Translations under genes and position numbers: made by a program | Origin: Chytridium lagenaria | Lineage: Eukaryota > Chytridiomycota > Chytridiomycetes > Chytridiales > Chytridiaceae | Assembly (NCBI GenBank): GCA_025449115.1 | Contig: JAHLKC010000043.1 | Span: 186,001 to 250,000 of the forward strand | Length of the DNA stretch: 64,000 nucleotides | Reading direction: 5' to 3' | Notes under the pieces: model-generated | What the model saw: only the letters and a program-made list of their open reading frames with translations | What the model was told of the DNA's origin: nothing | Databases searched by the model: none | Shown: piece by piece, positions 1 through 11,796 of the stretch | Layout: every line of letters starts with the position of its first letter | Position numbering within the stretch: the first letter of the stretch is position 1

Positions 1-996
1 GACCCTTTATAATAGTTTCATAGCTTGCGGCACTGTCGGGCGAAGTTAAACAGATGGAGTTACAATTAAGCCGCTTTCGAAGTGAGTTGGATAAGGATTA
101 TAAGGATGTCTTCACGCGGTATATTGAGCAAGCAGTTCAGGTTAAGGTATTAAGTATTGGTATAAACCATAGCTGATCGAAAAAGGCGGAAACCCTGGCA
201 AACGAGGACTTAGATAAATACTCGAAAGCTCTTGAAAAGTATTTATTCCATCCGTAACTTGTATTAAAATATTACAGCGCTATTATGAAGTATCACTCTA
301 TGAAGATGGAGGAGATCAACAAAATTATAAGGGAGTTATGGGTTAATACGTACAAAGGAAACGGTGCATATAATAACATGTTTATGAAGGCTAAACTGTA
401 TAGACATTGAAACTATTGAAATTCGCTCAGATAACGAGAATGTGAAAGGGAATCGGACGTATAATTATAGGGTGTGTTTTGAAATATTCCTCGTTTCATA
501 ACAGAGCTAAAGGTGGTCATGATAAAAGAACAGACTGAGCTTGACATGCGAGGAAGATGTAGTGCGGGACAGAAGGTGTTGGCAGCATTGATCATTAGAC
601 TCGCATTGGCAGAAACGTTTTGTTTAAATTGTGGAATTTTGGCTTTGGACGAGCCCACCACAAATCTTGATACGGTGAGTCTTACATAGCTTTTCAGTTA
701 TATTTCAGTTTGTTCTTATTGTTATTATTTTATATAAAACCCTTAAAATACAGGAAAATTCGGAAAGTTTAGCCGAGTCACTCGCAAGGTCGGTTCAGAT
801 CAAATCTATTTTGCTTAATATTTGTAGCATTATCAAAATTCGGCGTTTACAAAAGAATTTCCAGCTTATCGTGATTACGCACGACGAGGAATTTATGCGA
901 CTTTTAGGCAAATCCGAATTCGCGGATTACTACTGGCGTATTTCCAAAGATTTCAATATGCACAGTATCGTTGAAAAGCAGAAAATTTCTGAGTAA
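1..996 (+). CDS. RAD50: RAD50, C-terminal part (5' end outside window)
   Basis: Carboxy-terminal lobe of the SMC-like ATPase of the MRN/MRX double-strand-break repair complex (nucleus). Exons joined across short introns read the end of the returning coiled coil ([18 protein letters not shown] near 80-145, [19 protein letters not shown] near 285-345) and then the ATPase half: the ABC signature RCSAGQK with [16 protein letters not shown], and the Walker B/D-loop [13 protein letters not shown] ending near 674. A further intron leads to the last exon, with the H-loop [10 protein letters not shown] and [13 protein letters not shown], stopping at TAA 994-996. All motifs needed for ATP binding are present. 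The ATP-binding P-loop half lies upstream of the window. The gene is convergent with TFB4, 62 bp away. Identity is clear from near-invariant family motifs. Confidence 0.95.
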
Positions 997-1058
997 ACTT
1001 TCCCCTTTTCTTTTCCTTATGATCAATTCTTGTCATTCCTTCCACTCGCTTCTCCCTG

Positions 1059-2233
1059 CTATGTCATACTCGATCGGCACATCGGACAAACTGTTTCTTG
1101 CTTACAAAAAACTGAATTGTAAATAAAGCTTTTGCGTTTTGTGGCTTACTAGATAGGCAGACTGAGCATACAAAACCGACGTCAATGATATTTCTATGGC
1201 AAAAACATGTTGATCTGTAGTCCACTTGCTGATCACTAGGAGAATAAAAGAGAGGACGGACCGACGGTTCTGGCAGAAAGGAATGCTGGAAGGTATAAGC
1301 ATTACGATTTGCTAAAATGAAGCCAAACCAAAGGTACGTGATCAAATTTCTAGGTTCTTTCACCTCTAAAAATGTGCCGCCCGTGATGTGGGCGGCTTGG
1401 GGAAGGAAAACCGACGGCTTTCCATAGACTTTGCAAACGTCAACTTTGATATTCTACAAAACGTTAAAACTGATAAATACAAATATCTTGTCACATATTT
1501 CTGCGCAGCAAAGATGCAATTCATCATTGGTATATATTGAGTTGAACCATCGCTTGAAACCGACATTAGAAGCACACGAGATTCAAGATTTGAAGCCCCC
1601 TCGGTTGACTTTCGTAATCTGTTAATATCTACAAAGTAAGTTTAAAACCGTAAAAAAGCGACTACATGAGAGGGCTTGAGATATAGCGCCAGCAACTAGC
1701 GAGAATCTGTAGTAATACATTAGCTTGTTTCCGAATAACCTTTTGGAAAAAGTAAAACCAAAAAATTCCAAACCATTAACACTGTCTGATAATTCGAAAT
1801 CCAGAGACTTTAAATGATCCATAATAACGTCGTCCACCTCTCTGAATTGTTTATATATATTCCCACTTTTTTTTGTTGGCTTGTCTCCTCTAGGTGTGCC
1901 CGTGGAAACGCAACCACCATCTGTGGAATATATCATCTCACTATAAAATCACTTAGAATAAATGCGCATGCATCAGGTGAAACCTCTTATCAAAGGAACA
2001 TAGTATAACAGCGAGTTTATTCTCAAAGTGTAAGCTCAAGTAGGCGTTGATCATCATAATGACGTGCTCCATTACTTGAATAAAGCTTGCTGGTTGTTTT
2101 CTGGTCCTTCGCTGCTTGGGCCCATACAAAAGGATTAACGTCCAGAATGACAACCAACGCATTCGTGTGGTTATCGTCGTCTTAGAGAGTCTTCATTAGA
2201 GGTTTGACCATGTTGTCTGCTCATCTCACCCAT
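1059..2233 (-). CDS. TFB4: TFIIH core subunit p34 (Tfb4/GTF2H3)
   Basis: Subunit of TFIIH, needed for RNA polymerase II transcription and nucleotide excision repair; it has a VWA-like domain and a C-terminal C4 zinc finger. Seen: the N-terminal strand NALVVILDVNPFVWAQ (exon from about 2178), ENKLAVI, MNCIFAAQK (near 1530), and the zinc-finger region VDYRSTCFCHRN...GFVCSVCLS; after an intron, a C-P-M-C pair ends at TAG 1061-1059. I place the start at 2233: ATGG, then a 51-nt GT...CTAAT...AG intron, restores the frame into DDDNHTNALVV. The start codon lies only 14 bp from the divergent FIBP start. Convergent with RAD50. The exact middle exons were not all traced. Confidence 0.88.
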
Positions 2234-2247
2234 GACAATTTTTGAAG

Positions 2248-3502
2248 ATGTTTTCTGCCTTCGTTGGGACGCAATTCACTCTCGACAGGACGGTATGGCA
2301 TCTATGGCTCATGGGGCTGAGTGGTAAGTTTACTGGATCATTTTATCCTCCATTAAAACACCTACTGAACTTTGATGCAGTGGAAGCAGCATCGCAGTTT
2401 ATTCGAAAAAAGAATAGGGCCCTCCCCGACGAAGCCTCTGCTAAGATCTTTGTTCTATCACAGGTATTAATCCCGTTCATTCTTAAAATTGACCGAATTT
2501 GCCAACAGTTCCGCAACTTTGAAATGCTTGAATCCTTTTTACACCGTCCGCGATCGCTTTTGACACAACTCATATTCCCATTGTCGCCCGAAACTGTACA
2601 ATACCTTGTCGACACATATTACAGCTTTGAGCCCAAAGTTTTGCGAGAAGTTCTCGGGAAGAAGCTCTCATCTCGCGCAAGAAAGGAACTGGACGATGCA
2701 CATGAAAAGAGTCGAGTGCCGATGCAAGGATGTCGACGAATGTTTGATAACTTAAGAAGATTAATGAAGCGAGTTGAAGACGCCGAAGGTGACATGCAAA
2801 AAATCATACAATCGGACTTTTTGATACAAAAAGAACTTGCGAGGTTTCATAGCATATAATTCGTTTTTACTAATCTGGCCTATAGCAAATATTCTCATGT
2901 TATCTTCATCAATATTCATCGACTGGATTGCTCAAAAAAAAAGCTTGCAAATATGAGCTTTGACGACTTTGAACAAGGTCAGTTCAAGTTTTGATCAAGA
3001 TGTGGATTAACGCGCATTAACAGTCGGATCACTTCTAATGCAATATTGCACATCACAAACAACCGCGGCCGTTCCGGATATGGACGTCGCCTTAGCGCAG
3101 GACGCCAGGGATTTAAAAGCCGTTATGTTCAACCGCAAGGAAGTTTTGGAAGAATACCGCCTTATTATTCAGACCAGACTGCAAGCGAGCGAACGAGCCA
3201 ATATTTTCGAAAAATGTGGCGTCAGTTCTTTTAAAGTCCTTCTCCGAAACGTTTTCTCAATTGGGTCAGGTCTTTCCTATACTAAAGAGCTCAAGGATAT
3301 TTTTACATCGCTGGTCGAGAAGGTGCTTGAGCCTTGTCAGTCTTTTGGGTGGTCAGCGAGTGATGTGGAATTATTTTTCACGTTGGCGATACAGGAGTTT
3401 TCTTCATTAGAAAGCATCACTGTCGCGTATCGGAAGAAATACGCAGGCAGTTATCAGCGCATGTGCCTCTTTATTCAACGATCAATAATGCATTTACTTT
3501 AG
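2248..3502 (+). CDS. FIBP: FIBP-family protein (acidic FGF intracellular-binding protein homolog)
   Basis: Homolog of animal FIBP, a conserved intracellular protein of unclear basic function. Seen in order: FVGTQFTLDRTVWHLWLMG (matches the family N-terminus), FRNFEMLESFLHRP, LLTQLIFPLSPETVQYLVDTYY, VLREVLGKKLS...KELDD, CRRMFDNLRRLMKRVE, then, after a 44-nt intron with a TACTAAT branch site, VIFINIHRLDCSKKKLANMS, and after a 45-nt intron the C-terminal LKDIFTSLVEKVLEPCQS block. Four exons are needed; two introns (45 nt at 2464-2508; 44 nt near 2845) are of typical size here. ATG 2248 is chosen because it gives only a slightly shorter N-terminus than animal proteins. The name follows homology and says nothing about FGF signalling in this organism. 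Confidence 0.88.
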
Positions 3503-3588
3503 AAACTTTCCTATTTCCTCTGTAAATCATCGACACGAACAGAAAAAAGATGAGACGGCGATAACAACGTTAAAGAGGTGCTTTATGT

Positions 3589-5610
3589 TTACACCACAGG
3601 CATATTGGTCGGTCGACAATCTCGACTCGCCAGAGAAGGGTAACCTTGCTCCATCTCCACCTGAGCATCAACAACTTCAATCTCGCTGAGGGTCTTAGCG
3701 CTTGAAAATTGTACTTGAATAGGGAAGAAACCAGCAACGTCCTCGCTCTCAACGGAAAACTCTAAAACGCCAGATTTGTTGGACTGGTCGATGACGGGAA
3801 GTTGCCACTCAATTACCCTCCGTTGGCGATCTACCTTGTAATGGCCCTCGACATCGCCCACAGTTGGAGGAGCGTTACCACTGCAGAATTAGATTAAGGT
3901 GGTAAAAACGTAGTCTTACGGGAAAGGAATAAGGATGGTGACTTCCCGCAATTCAATCTTGTCGGTCTGAAGATCGTACTCAATGTTCACATCACAAGAG
4001 CCACTACCAGAGGGAGAAGGCCAGCAGTTGACTAGAAATGATAATAAGCTTCAAAATTATCCAAATTGACGTACTAGCCAACGGCATAGAGCTTTCGTCC
4101 TTAGAAGCTAACCTCCACCGAAGAACGGGCACAGGTTGTTCGGCGGGGAAAACTCCAGAAGGATCCCGCAAACCGATGATGGAATTTGCAAAAAGATCCT
4201 TATCCACCTTAGGATGAGTCTACACAAACGATGTTAATGTTCAAGGCAGGGATGATCTCCTTACGTTGAATGAAATGGCATCGTTGTGAACAGGCCTCAG
4301 CTTCAGCTTAAGACCAGGCTTGGAGTCTCTCACAAGAAGCGTTAGAGTACCCTTCACTTCCATGTTCTCCAAAGCGCCATCACGGTTTACTCTTAAGCTA
4401 ATCTTCTCATCAACCGTGACATGAACACTTAGACAAATGTTAATAAAGGCCTCTATCATCTAAATAGTCACCCTTCCGTACGACCTCCTTGGGCCGCAGG
4501 GGCGGCGCTCTGACCAGCCACTCTGCTAGGAGCAGTCTCAATTCCTTCCTCGGTCTTGATAGCCTCAACATAGCGTCGGTCTTTTGCTTACGTCCAAGCT
4601 GCATGCCCTTGCCTGCAGGTGCTGTCCGTGCGGCGCTTTGTCCCAGATTTAGCGAAGCCGTGATTTCTCCTAAGACTTACCTGGACGGTTGCGCCGAATA
4701 GGAGTCATAGGAAGGCTGCTGTGCGGCTGGCTCATTGTAGGTGGACTGAGACTGCTTAAAGCCCCCATAGTTTGCTCCAGAGCTGTTGCCTCCAAATCCT
4801 CCAGAGATACTTGGTACACCTCCAGAAATTCCCTTCTTTGCCATTTCCCTACGCTGCTGATCCATCATCTTAGCTTTCCGGTTCAATCGTCCTTTGCTTC
4901 CCTTTCACGGTTCTAATAGTGCAAGACCAAAATATCAGTTAAAGGTACAGGAAAAAGGTAAGGTTTCAAGTTGCCCAACCTTTTCGATCTCGGCCTGAAT
5001 ACGCTCCTCGTGACTCTCCATTTCGGTGATAGTCCTAATCTGCGCAAGGTTGATGCTTTCACGGTATCCCATTGCGATGATCTCGTCAAAGACATTGAGA
5101 AGCTCAAAGCTCTGCTTGCAAATATCCTTCTCATCAGTCGATCTGCAGTACTCGGAAACCACGCGCGCAAAAAGATGAAGGGTATCAATATCTTGAAGAA
5201 TGTTGGACTGTTTGTTGGTGATCAAAACCATGTAGAGCTCATCCAAGGGCTGAATAGCAAGATTAGACTAAATGAAACCAGTCATCCCCGCCTTCATTCA
5301 CCTGGTAGACGTAACGAACGGAGTCCGTTTCCACAAAGGTATGCTGGTCACTTGAACCAATTAGCTTCGTGAAGGAGGCTAAGAGCCCCTCGATGCGCGA
5401 TCGGGGCATCTCGATAAATTGCCTGGACAGGATGGCTGTTGTTTTTCTAAGTCAGTCATCGATGCATCCATCGCTATGAAGGTCCTGACCTTTCCCTCCC
5501 TTTGTGCAGATAGATGCGGCGAGTACAACCTGTTTATCATCAGAAGGGAAAGGGACAGATTAGCAAATATCCTTGGAGCATAGAACGCAACATCATTGCT
5601 CACACACCAT
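3589..5610 (-). CDS. RET2: Coatomer subunit delta (delta-COP)
   Basis: Delta subunit of the COPI coat, which acts in Golgi-to-ER retrograde transport. N-terminal longin part: [76 protein letters not shown] flexible Ser/Gly/Gln linker follows (about 4890-4680). The C-terminal mu-homology domain includes [50 protein letters not shown] and [20 protein letters not shown]. The start ATG (5610-5608) is followed at once by a 78-nt intron; the next exon gives M-VVLAAS, as in other delta-COPs. Near 3655 the family-like C-terminal tail ([14 protein letters not shown]) lies in another frame than the upstream exon, so a one-base error or unseen splice is likely and the stop at 3589 is provisional. Confidence 0.92.
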
Positions 5611-5997
5611 TGCAACGTTCTAGTGATTTTTTGATTCCCTTGCAGAAAATTTCCTTTAAACCACTTGGCAGAGCAGCTTCAAGTTGTGATTGCAGAACAT
5701 GTGTGAGAATCTCATGGACCAAGTGTATTGCATGTAGAGGGTGAGCAGAGGTATCCTTGGATAGTACAGGAGGCGAGGATACATGTGGATGGAAGAGCTA
5801 AAAAAAACAAACATGAACGCTCATTCCTTTTAATGTAAATAAATGCGAGAGGTAGATCTCGTTTGGATAATGATAATGCCCAGTGCTCTCGCTTTCCCAT
5901 CATCTTTTGTACATTCAGTCGAACTCAATGGTCATTGTCCAGAAAAAGCGTCAAGCCTGTACATTTTGAGGGAAAGACGTACAATTCATAGGCAGAA
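5611..5997. other. Intergenic region between delta-COP and BABAM1 starts
   Basis: 387 bp between divergent start codons. No convincing coding frame, RNA gene or repeat is visible. It must hold the promoters of both genes, and possibly an upstream non-coding exon of the BABAM1 homolog. Confidence 0.5.
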
Positions 5998-7115
5998 ATG
6001 TTGCCTGAACGTGTGGTATTCTGCATAGACACGGGTCACGATGCCTCGACTCCATGCTCACCAACGCTGTAAGGATGCTCTGTCCCGGTTACTCTGCTTG
6101 ATCCTGTTCGAATTGCTGCTGATTCCATTGGCAGAACAAAACTCATGGCCGTTAAGGAACTTATAAAGAAGTTTGCTACCCAAAAATCATGGATGACCCG
6201 GAACCATAAGGTATCAGACGGATGAATTTTGAATCTCGATGTCTGATATACTCTCAAATGTACTTTTAGTTTGCGATAGCTACATTTTCCTCAACAGTCT
6301 TATGGGCAAGTATCTTTGTCGTTGTTGATAATCGAATTCACGAGCTGTGCCTCTAAACCTCTCTATATACAGCATTCTGATTTCGAAAGCGATGTGGTCA
6401 CCTTTGCATCGAGAGTCAACGAAGTCAGCGGAACAAATGAGAGGGTTGGATACTGGTAATTAATTCTTTTACCAAAATAGTGAAGAACTAACCGAAGCCG
6501 TTCTTGATATCACAGGGACGTTTCAACATTATTCGATGCAATGTAAGTTAATTTGGCACATGCTTGTTAAATTGGACTGGGGGTCGGGAAGAATTCTACT
6601 ATTTTACTTTAAAAACGTAAGAGTTATACTTATACTTCTTTAGAATGGAACACATGCCTCCTGAGAACCCTGAACAAGCAGAGTTTTGCTTAAGAGTTAT
6701 CATTATTTACTTTAGGTCCTCTGTATTGCCAACACTTCCTTCACCCGCAAAGGTAATATTACAAACTATCCTTTTTCTTTAGAGGGCATGAAATTTATCT
6801 ATGTCTTTCAGATGAACGAGTTCTTCCGAAATCCAAACTTTACTCTTGAATCCGTCTTTCTGGTAAGTCGCTCATATTTATAAATTAAGCAACGAAACCA
6901 GTACAGCATTAACACCAACACGTCCACCCTTTCTCCCATAGCACGACAAACCTAGCCACGAGAACAAAGTCCAAGAAGTCTACGACCGTCTTAACGAATT
7001 AGATGACGGCAAAGGCCGGTCATTTGAAACCACTCTATTCCGTAAACTCATCAAAATCTTTACCTACCTTCTCGCTCATCCAAAAGTCCGTCGTGTTGAC
7101 GACCTCACGGCTTGA
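5998..7115 (+). CDS. BABAM1: BABAM1 / MERIT40 homolog (BRISC/BRCA1-A complex, VWA-like)
   Basis: Scaffold subunit of BRCC36 deubiquitinase complexes (BRISC and, in animals, BRCA1-A). Exons read LPERVVFCIDTGHDAS (first VWA strand), then, after a 73-nt intron, TKLMAVKELIKKFATQKSWM and FAIATFSSTVLW, later HSDFESDVVTFASRVNEV, VLPTLPSPAKMNEFFRNPNF, LESVFLHDKPSHENKVQEVY and FRKLIKIFTYLLAHPKVRR, ending at TGA 7113-7115. The order and spacing match MERIT40: kinase-less VWA fold, then the C-terminal LLAHP motif. Several introns of 50-80 nt. LSM3 follows on the same strand only 50 bp downstream. The first exon could begin slightly upstream. Partner subunits are not in the window. Confidence 0.78.
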
Positions 7116-7165
7116 AACTCTTTAAATAAAAATCTTTAAGAAAAAAACTTTTTCTGTGCTGAAAG

Positions 7166-7757
7166 ATGGAGGACATTAAAGACTCTGGGGATGATGCGAT
7201 TGTGGAGCCGTTGGACCTCGTCAAGTTGTCGTTGGATGAACGAATTTATGTCAAGATGAGGGGAGATAGAGAGTTGAGGGGACGGCTGCATGTAATTTGG
7301 ATTCGAATCTTCTTTCTTTGGACATTGTACCTCATGGATTGAATACTCATTCCGGACTTTGCACCTCCTTTCCTATTGTGTAGGCTTACGACCAACACAT
7401 GAACCTCGTTCTTTCGGATGTGGAGGAGATCATCACTTTGGTAAGGAAATGCTGAAATGCAACCTGAATGGCTATTTGACATGAAAGCATGTTTTGTTAC
7501 ATGACATGCATGAAGACGAATATTGACAATGCATTCTTGTAACATCCGTAGGTTGAAATCAACGAGCAAACATTTGAGGAATTACTTCGGGTGAGATATG
7601 AACTTTTTCGCAGTTTGTCGTTGGTTTTTCTTCATTTTTAGTTTTATATTAGCTTGTATTGACCAAATAGCCTTTATAGACGGTCAAACGGCAATATGAG
7701 ATGCTCTTTGTGCGAGGCGACGGCGTGATACTTGTTTCCCCTCCATCCCGCGGATGA
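7166..7757 (+). CDS. LSM3: U6 snRNA-associated Sm-like protein LSm3
   Basis: Ring subunit of LSm2-8 (U6 snRNP, splicing) and LSm1-7 (mRNA decay). Four exons read [39 protein letters not shown] (Sm1 motif), then [19 protein letters not shown] after a phase-0 intron, [13 protein letters not shown], and finally [17 protein letters not shown] (Sm2 motif) with TGA at 7755-7757. About 90 residues, the usual length for LSm3. Start ATG 7166 is the first methionine and gives the typical acidic N-terminus. Only 50 bp from the BABAM1 stop, so the two may share transcription signals. Confidence 0.96.
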
Positions 7758-8037
7758 ATCTCCTTACAACGCGAACAAACCTTTTTTCTCATCACTCAAA
7801 ATATACCATCTCTCCCATGGCTTTGTATTAAATTTATTTTCCATGCGCGAATATAAATATTTAATCAAGAGTATTATCCTTAGTCACTTGATGAAAAAAG
7901 AACTTAACGACATAGACAGAAGGTTGTTATGATTTACAAAACAGCACGCTATAAAGAGACCTTTATTGGGTTTGAATCCCAAAAAAAACGAAAGAATAAA
8001 GTTGAAACACAATCCGCCAGCTTAAACAAAAGCTAAC

Positions 8038-11000
8038 TTAAAGCTTGTCGTAGTAGTCCTCAAGCTTGGGCATCTCAACCTTGAGACCCTTCCGCTTCCT
8101 GACGGCCAACATAATTTCGTTGGTCTTGTTGCCGGCCTCGATGGGAGAGCCGTTCATGAGCTGCCAGTGGTCGAACACACACTGGGGGAAAGCCTGAAAG
8201 GGGTGAAAAAAAAAGTGAGTACAAGAACAGCGAAGTATATAAATAATCGCATGGACTAAATTTTGTATAAAAGAAAACGATGTTTACCTGACCACCAGTC
8301 GCCTGACGGAGATCGCCGGTGAAGCCGAAAGACTCCATGACAGGGAGGTAAGCGCGGACGTTGTAGAGGGGAGTTCCAGGACGCTGCTCCTCACCAATAA
8401 CCATACCACGACGACGGTTAAGAACAGAGTAGATACCACCCATTGCGGTTTCGGGACACTGAATCTCGACAAGGTAGACGGGCTCCTGGATACCAGGGTT
8501 GGCGGTGAGGTAGGCGGCGTACATGACACGACGACAAGTGGGGATGATCTGACCTCCACCACGGTGGATGGCATCAGTGTGCTGTGAGCATAAAGAACAG
8601 AAGAATTAGTAACTGACGACAATACCTTAAACGTAATACGTCAAAGCAGGGATAAAAACATACCAAAACAACATCGAGGATGTTGAAACGGATGGAACGC
8701 ATGTTCTCATCGGCGATAACACCATCCTTGGAAGCCCACTGGAAGGCGGCGACACAAGAGTCCTTAATTTCGTTGAGGTACTGAACTCCCTTGGTGACAT
8801 CGACGAGAAGGTTAGCACCGCTGACCTCGGGTCCGAAACACCAAATCTTCCTGGCGTCAGTAACGTCCCACTCGTATTCATCGGCGAGGATACGGGCACG
8901 GGCCTTGAAATCATCCTTAGGGCTGATCTTGCCAGACTCAATGTCAGCAGCAAGCTCCTCGGGCATAGGGGTGGCCTTCATGTAGAGACGGTTGTGCTTG
9001 TTGGGGGACTTGGATAGAGCAACGATGCTAGACTCGTTCTGGACAGTCTCACGGTACTGCACGACGGGGTCACCAGTCTTAATGGGAACCTGGGCATGGT
9101 CATCCTCAAGATCCTTCAAGCAAATCTCAAGGTGGAGCTCACCGGCACCAGCAACGATGTGCTCACCAGACTCGGAGGTGTAGCAGAGAACGCAAGGGTC
9201 GGACTTGGAAAGACGCTTAAGACCCTCAACGAGCTTGGGGAGATCAGCAGCGTTCTTGACATCGACGGCGACCTGCACGACGGGGGAAACGGAGAACTTC
9301 ATGACCTTAAGGTTGTGGGCTTGGTCGGAGGTGGTGATGGTTCCGGATTGAGGAGGAAAGTGTCGATACCGACAAGACCGATAATGTTACCGGCGGGACA
9401 GTCCTCAATAGCCTCAACGGTCCTACCATCATGAGGACAGTACGCTGGACGTTCTTGTTGACGAAAAGATCCTCCTTCTTTCCAAAGACGAAGTTGGGGC
9501 CCTGGATACGGACCTTCTGACCGGCACGGACGGTACCAGAGAAGACACGACCGAAAGCGTAGAAACGACCCTTGTCGGAAGTGGGCACCATCTTGGAAAC
9601 GTAAAGCATAAGGGGACCCTTGGGGTCACAGTTCTTAATAGCGATAGCACACTCATCGTCGTGGGGACCTTCGTAAAGCATCTCCATACGGTAGTTCTGG
9701 GCGGTGACGGGGGAAGGCAAGTGGATGACATCATATCAAGAAGGGCCTCACCGGCGGGAGGAAGTTCCTCATAACGTCTTGAGAAGGGCCTTGCCCTCGA
9801 GGTCCTTCTCCTCAGTCTTGGAGGACAATGTGAGCTTGTCAAGGATGACGGGGATCTGGTCCTTCTTGAAGTTCATAATGGCCTCGAAGATCTTGAAGAT
9901 GGGGTCAAGAACGAACATGTTGAAGGCACGCTCAAGGGGCTTGCCATCGGCATCGTTGGCCTTGGTGGTCCACTTCTTGGTGGCAGGGTTGAAGTAGTTG
10001 TCGCCCCAGAGCCTCTGCATCATCTTGTCCTTCTGGACACCGAACTTCTTAGAGTACCTAGCGGCGAACTGACGAAGAGTGAAGGCCCAGCCGTGAAGAC
10101 CGGAACCGAAAGCACGGTACCCTTCTCGGGGAAGACCTGGACGTCACCGAGGGTCTTGTCAAGGTAGGTAGAGATAATGACGTTGATGTTCTCGATGGTA
10201 CGGAGGAAGGTCTAGGAACCACGAAAAAAACGCGTTTAAAACTCGATGTCCGTGTAAATTTAGATTAAAGAAACTTACGGTGTAAAGAGCCTCCTTAGTA
10301 AGCTGGAGCTCAAGAAGAGCACGGTCCACCTTGTTAATGACGACAACGGGCTTAATACGCTCACCAAGAGCCTGACGAAGCACGGTCTCGGTTTGCACAC
10401 AGACACCGTCGATAGTGTCGACGACGACAAGAGCACCATCGGTAACACGGAGAGCAGCAGTAACCTCAGATGAGAAGTCAACGTGACCGGGAGAGTCGAT
10501 CAAGTTGATCAAGAAACCGTTTCCTAAAAGACGTTGTCAGCACACTCAAAATATAGCATAGGGCAAAAACAGAGAAAGGAACACCGGCAAAACAACAATA
10601 TTACGTCAGACTTCTGTTGAACGTCACTTAGGTCCTCCTCAGGAAGTTCGAAGTACATGGAGATTGCAGTGGACTTGATGGTAATACCACGCTCCTGCTC
10701 ATCGGGACGAGTGTCCATAAAACGAGCATCACCAGCCCTTGCGGCGGCAATAATACCAGCCTTCTGGACAAGGGAGTCCTGAAAATGGAAAAATGGAGTC
10801 AGTCATCTGGAAACAGCCATGTATACACTTAATCACACAACCTCAACTCACCGTAAGGGTACCTAATCACAGAGATAGCAAGACGCGTACGAGTTAAAAA
10901 TATGTCGAGAAAATAGAAATAGTGCGACATTGGGCAAAACTCACTCTTTCCGTGGTCGACGTGCTATAAGCGTAATTAATTAGTGGCCACAAGATAAAAG

Positions 11001-11796
11001 ACATGTCGAAAAAAAGATAATTCACTTACAGCAATGACGGACATGTTACGAATGTTCGTCTTCTTGTCCATGAGCTCACGGATCTATTAAAAGGCACCCG
11101 AGTTAGAATACAATAACGTGTGGTCCAGGTGATGCATTGGTAGAGCTTACTTCTGTAATTGCCGAAAATGTCCATGTGAGGGAAAACGGGTGGTAAATGA
11201 TCAGCATTCAGCGACAACACTACAAATGACATGACACGGTAATGAAGATAAAAATTAAACTGAAAATGTTACGTACGATCTGCGGGGTAAATTAGTTAGC
11301 TTCAGTTTAAGTACGTCTAGGCGGTACCAACCCTATATATTCCAGATAAAGTGAAGCGTCCAGAGAAGGTGAGAAAAGAAGAAGAGCATCGAAGTCAGAG
11401 TGTGTTCGGTCTGTAAATGAAGAAGTTCCAAGTATTTGCTTACAATTGTGAAGTTGACCTAAGGGGAGAAGAAAGCAAACGTTAGTTTCGCGTTTCCGCC
11501 AATGTCAAGAAGGGGATGCTTCCTCAGTAACTGCATGTGGTTGGATCCTATTTAAAAGTCCTTTCGAAAGTGTCGAAGTTGAGGTGTCGACGTCGAGGTG
11601 CAAGAACCGTCATGAAGTCTACACCTTGCTGCCCCACCCTATTTAATACCCATCCCATCTCATCCATCCATCCATCCCATTCATCCATCAACCATCCTTT
11701 AGCGATGATGAATGATCCTGATTGATTGCTGACGTCTGATGCAGCCGCTGATGGATAGATGGATTGATGATGCCTCGTCTCCCCTCCACTTACCAT
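8038..11796 (-). CDS. EFT1: Translation elongation factor 2 (EF-2), frame-broken in this assembly
   Basis: GTPase that moves the ribosome along mRNA. Seen: G1 motif [31 protein letters not shown]3 [18 protein letters not shown]4 [15 protein letters not shown], domain [22 protein letters not shown], the diphthamide loop [17 protein letters not shown] (near 8560) and C-terminus [11 protein letters not shown] with TAA 8040-8038. ATG 11796-11794 is followed at once by a 335-nt intron, then exon VNFTI (15 nt, 11444-11458), exon 11030-11083, a 19-nt exon (10945-10963) and an 11-nt exon (10852-10862). The two residues expected between VNFTI and IRELMDKK were not located with certainty. At least five single-base losses (about 9348, 9427, 9732, 9774, 10113) break the frame inside perfectly conserved sequence. 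Either assembly errors or a very recently inactivated copy. Confidence 0.9.
11648..11698. repeat. TCCA/CATC-rich microsatellite inside EF-2 intron 1
   Basis: Imperfect tetranucleotide run of CATC/TCCA units within the long first intron of EF-2, between the start codon exon and exon 2. Simple-sequence repeat only. Confidence 0.7.

Noticed and set aside
1431..2008. Plus-strand frames within TFB4
   Set aside because: No motifs; the minus strand carries the TFIIH p34 exons.
8791..9434. Plus-strand open frames opposite EF-2
   Set aside because: Products of the codon bias of the highly conserved EF-2 exons on the minus strand.
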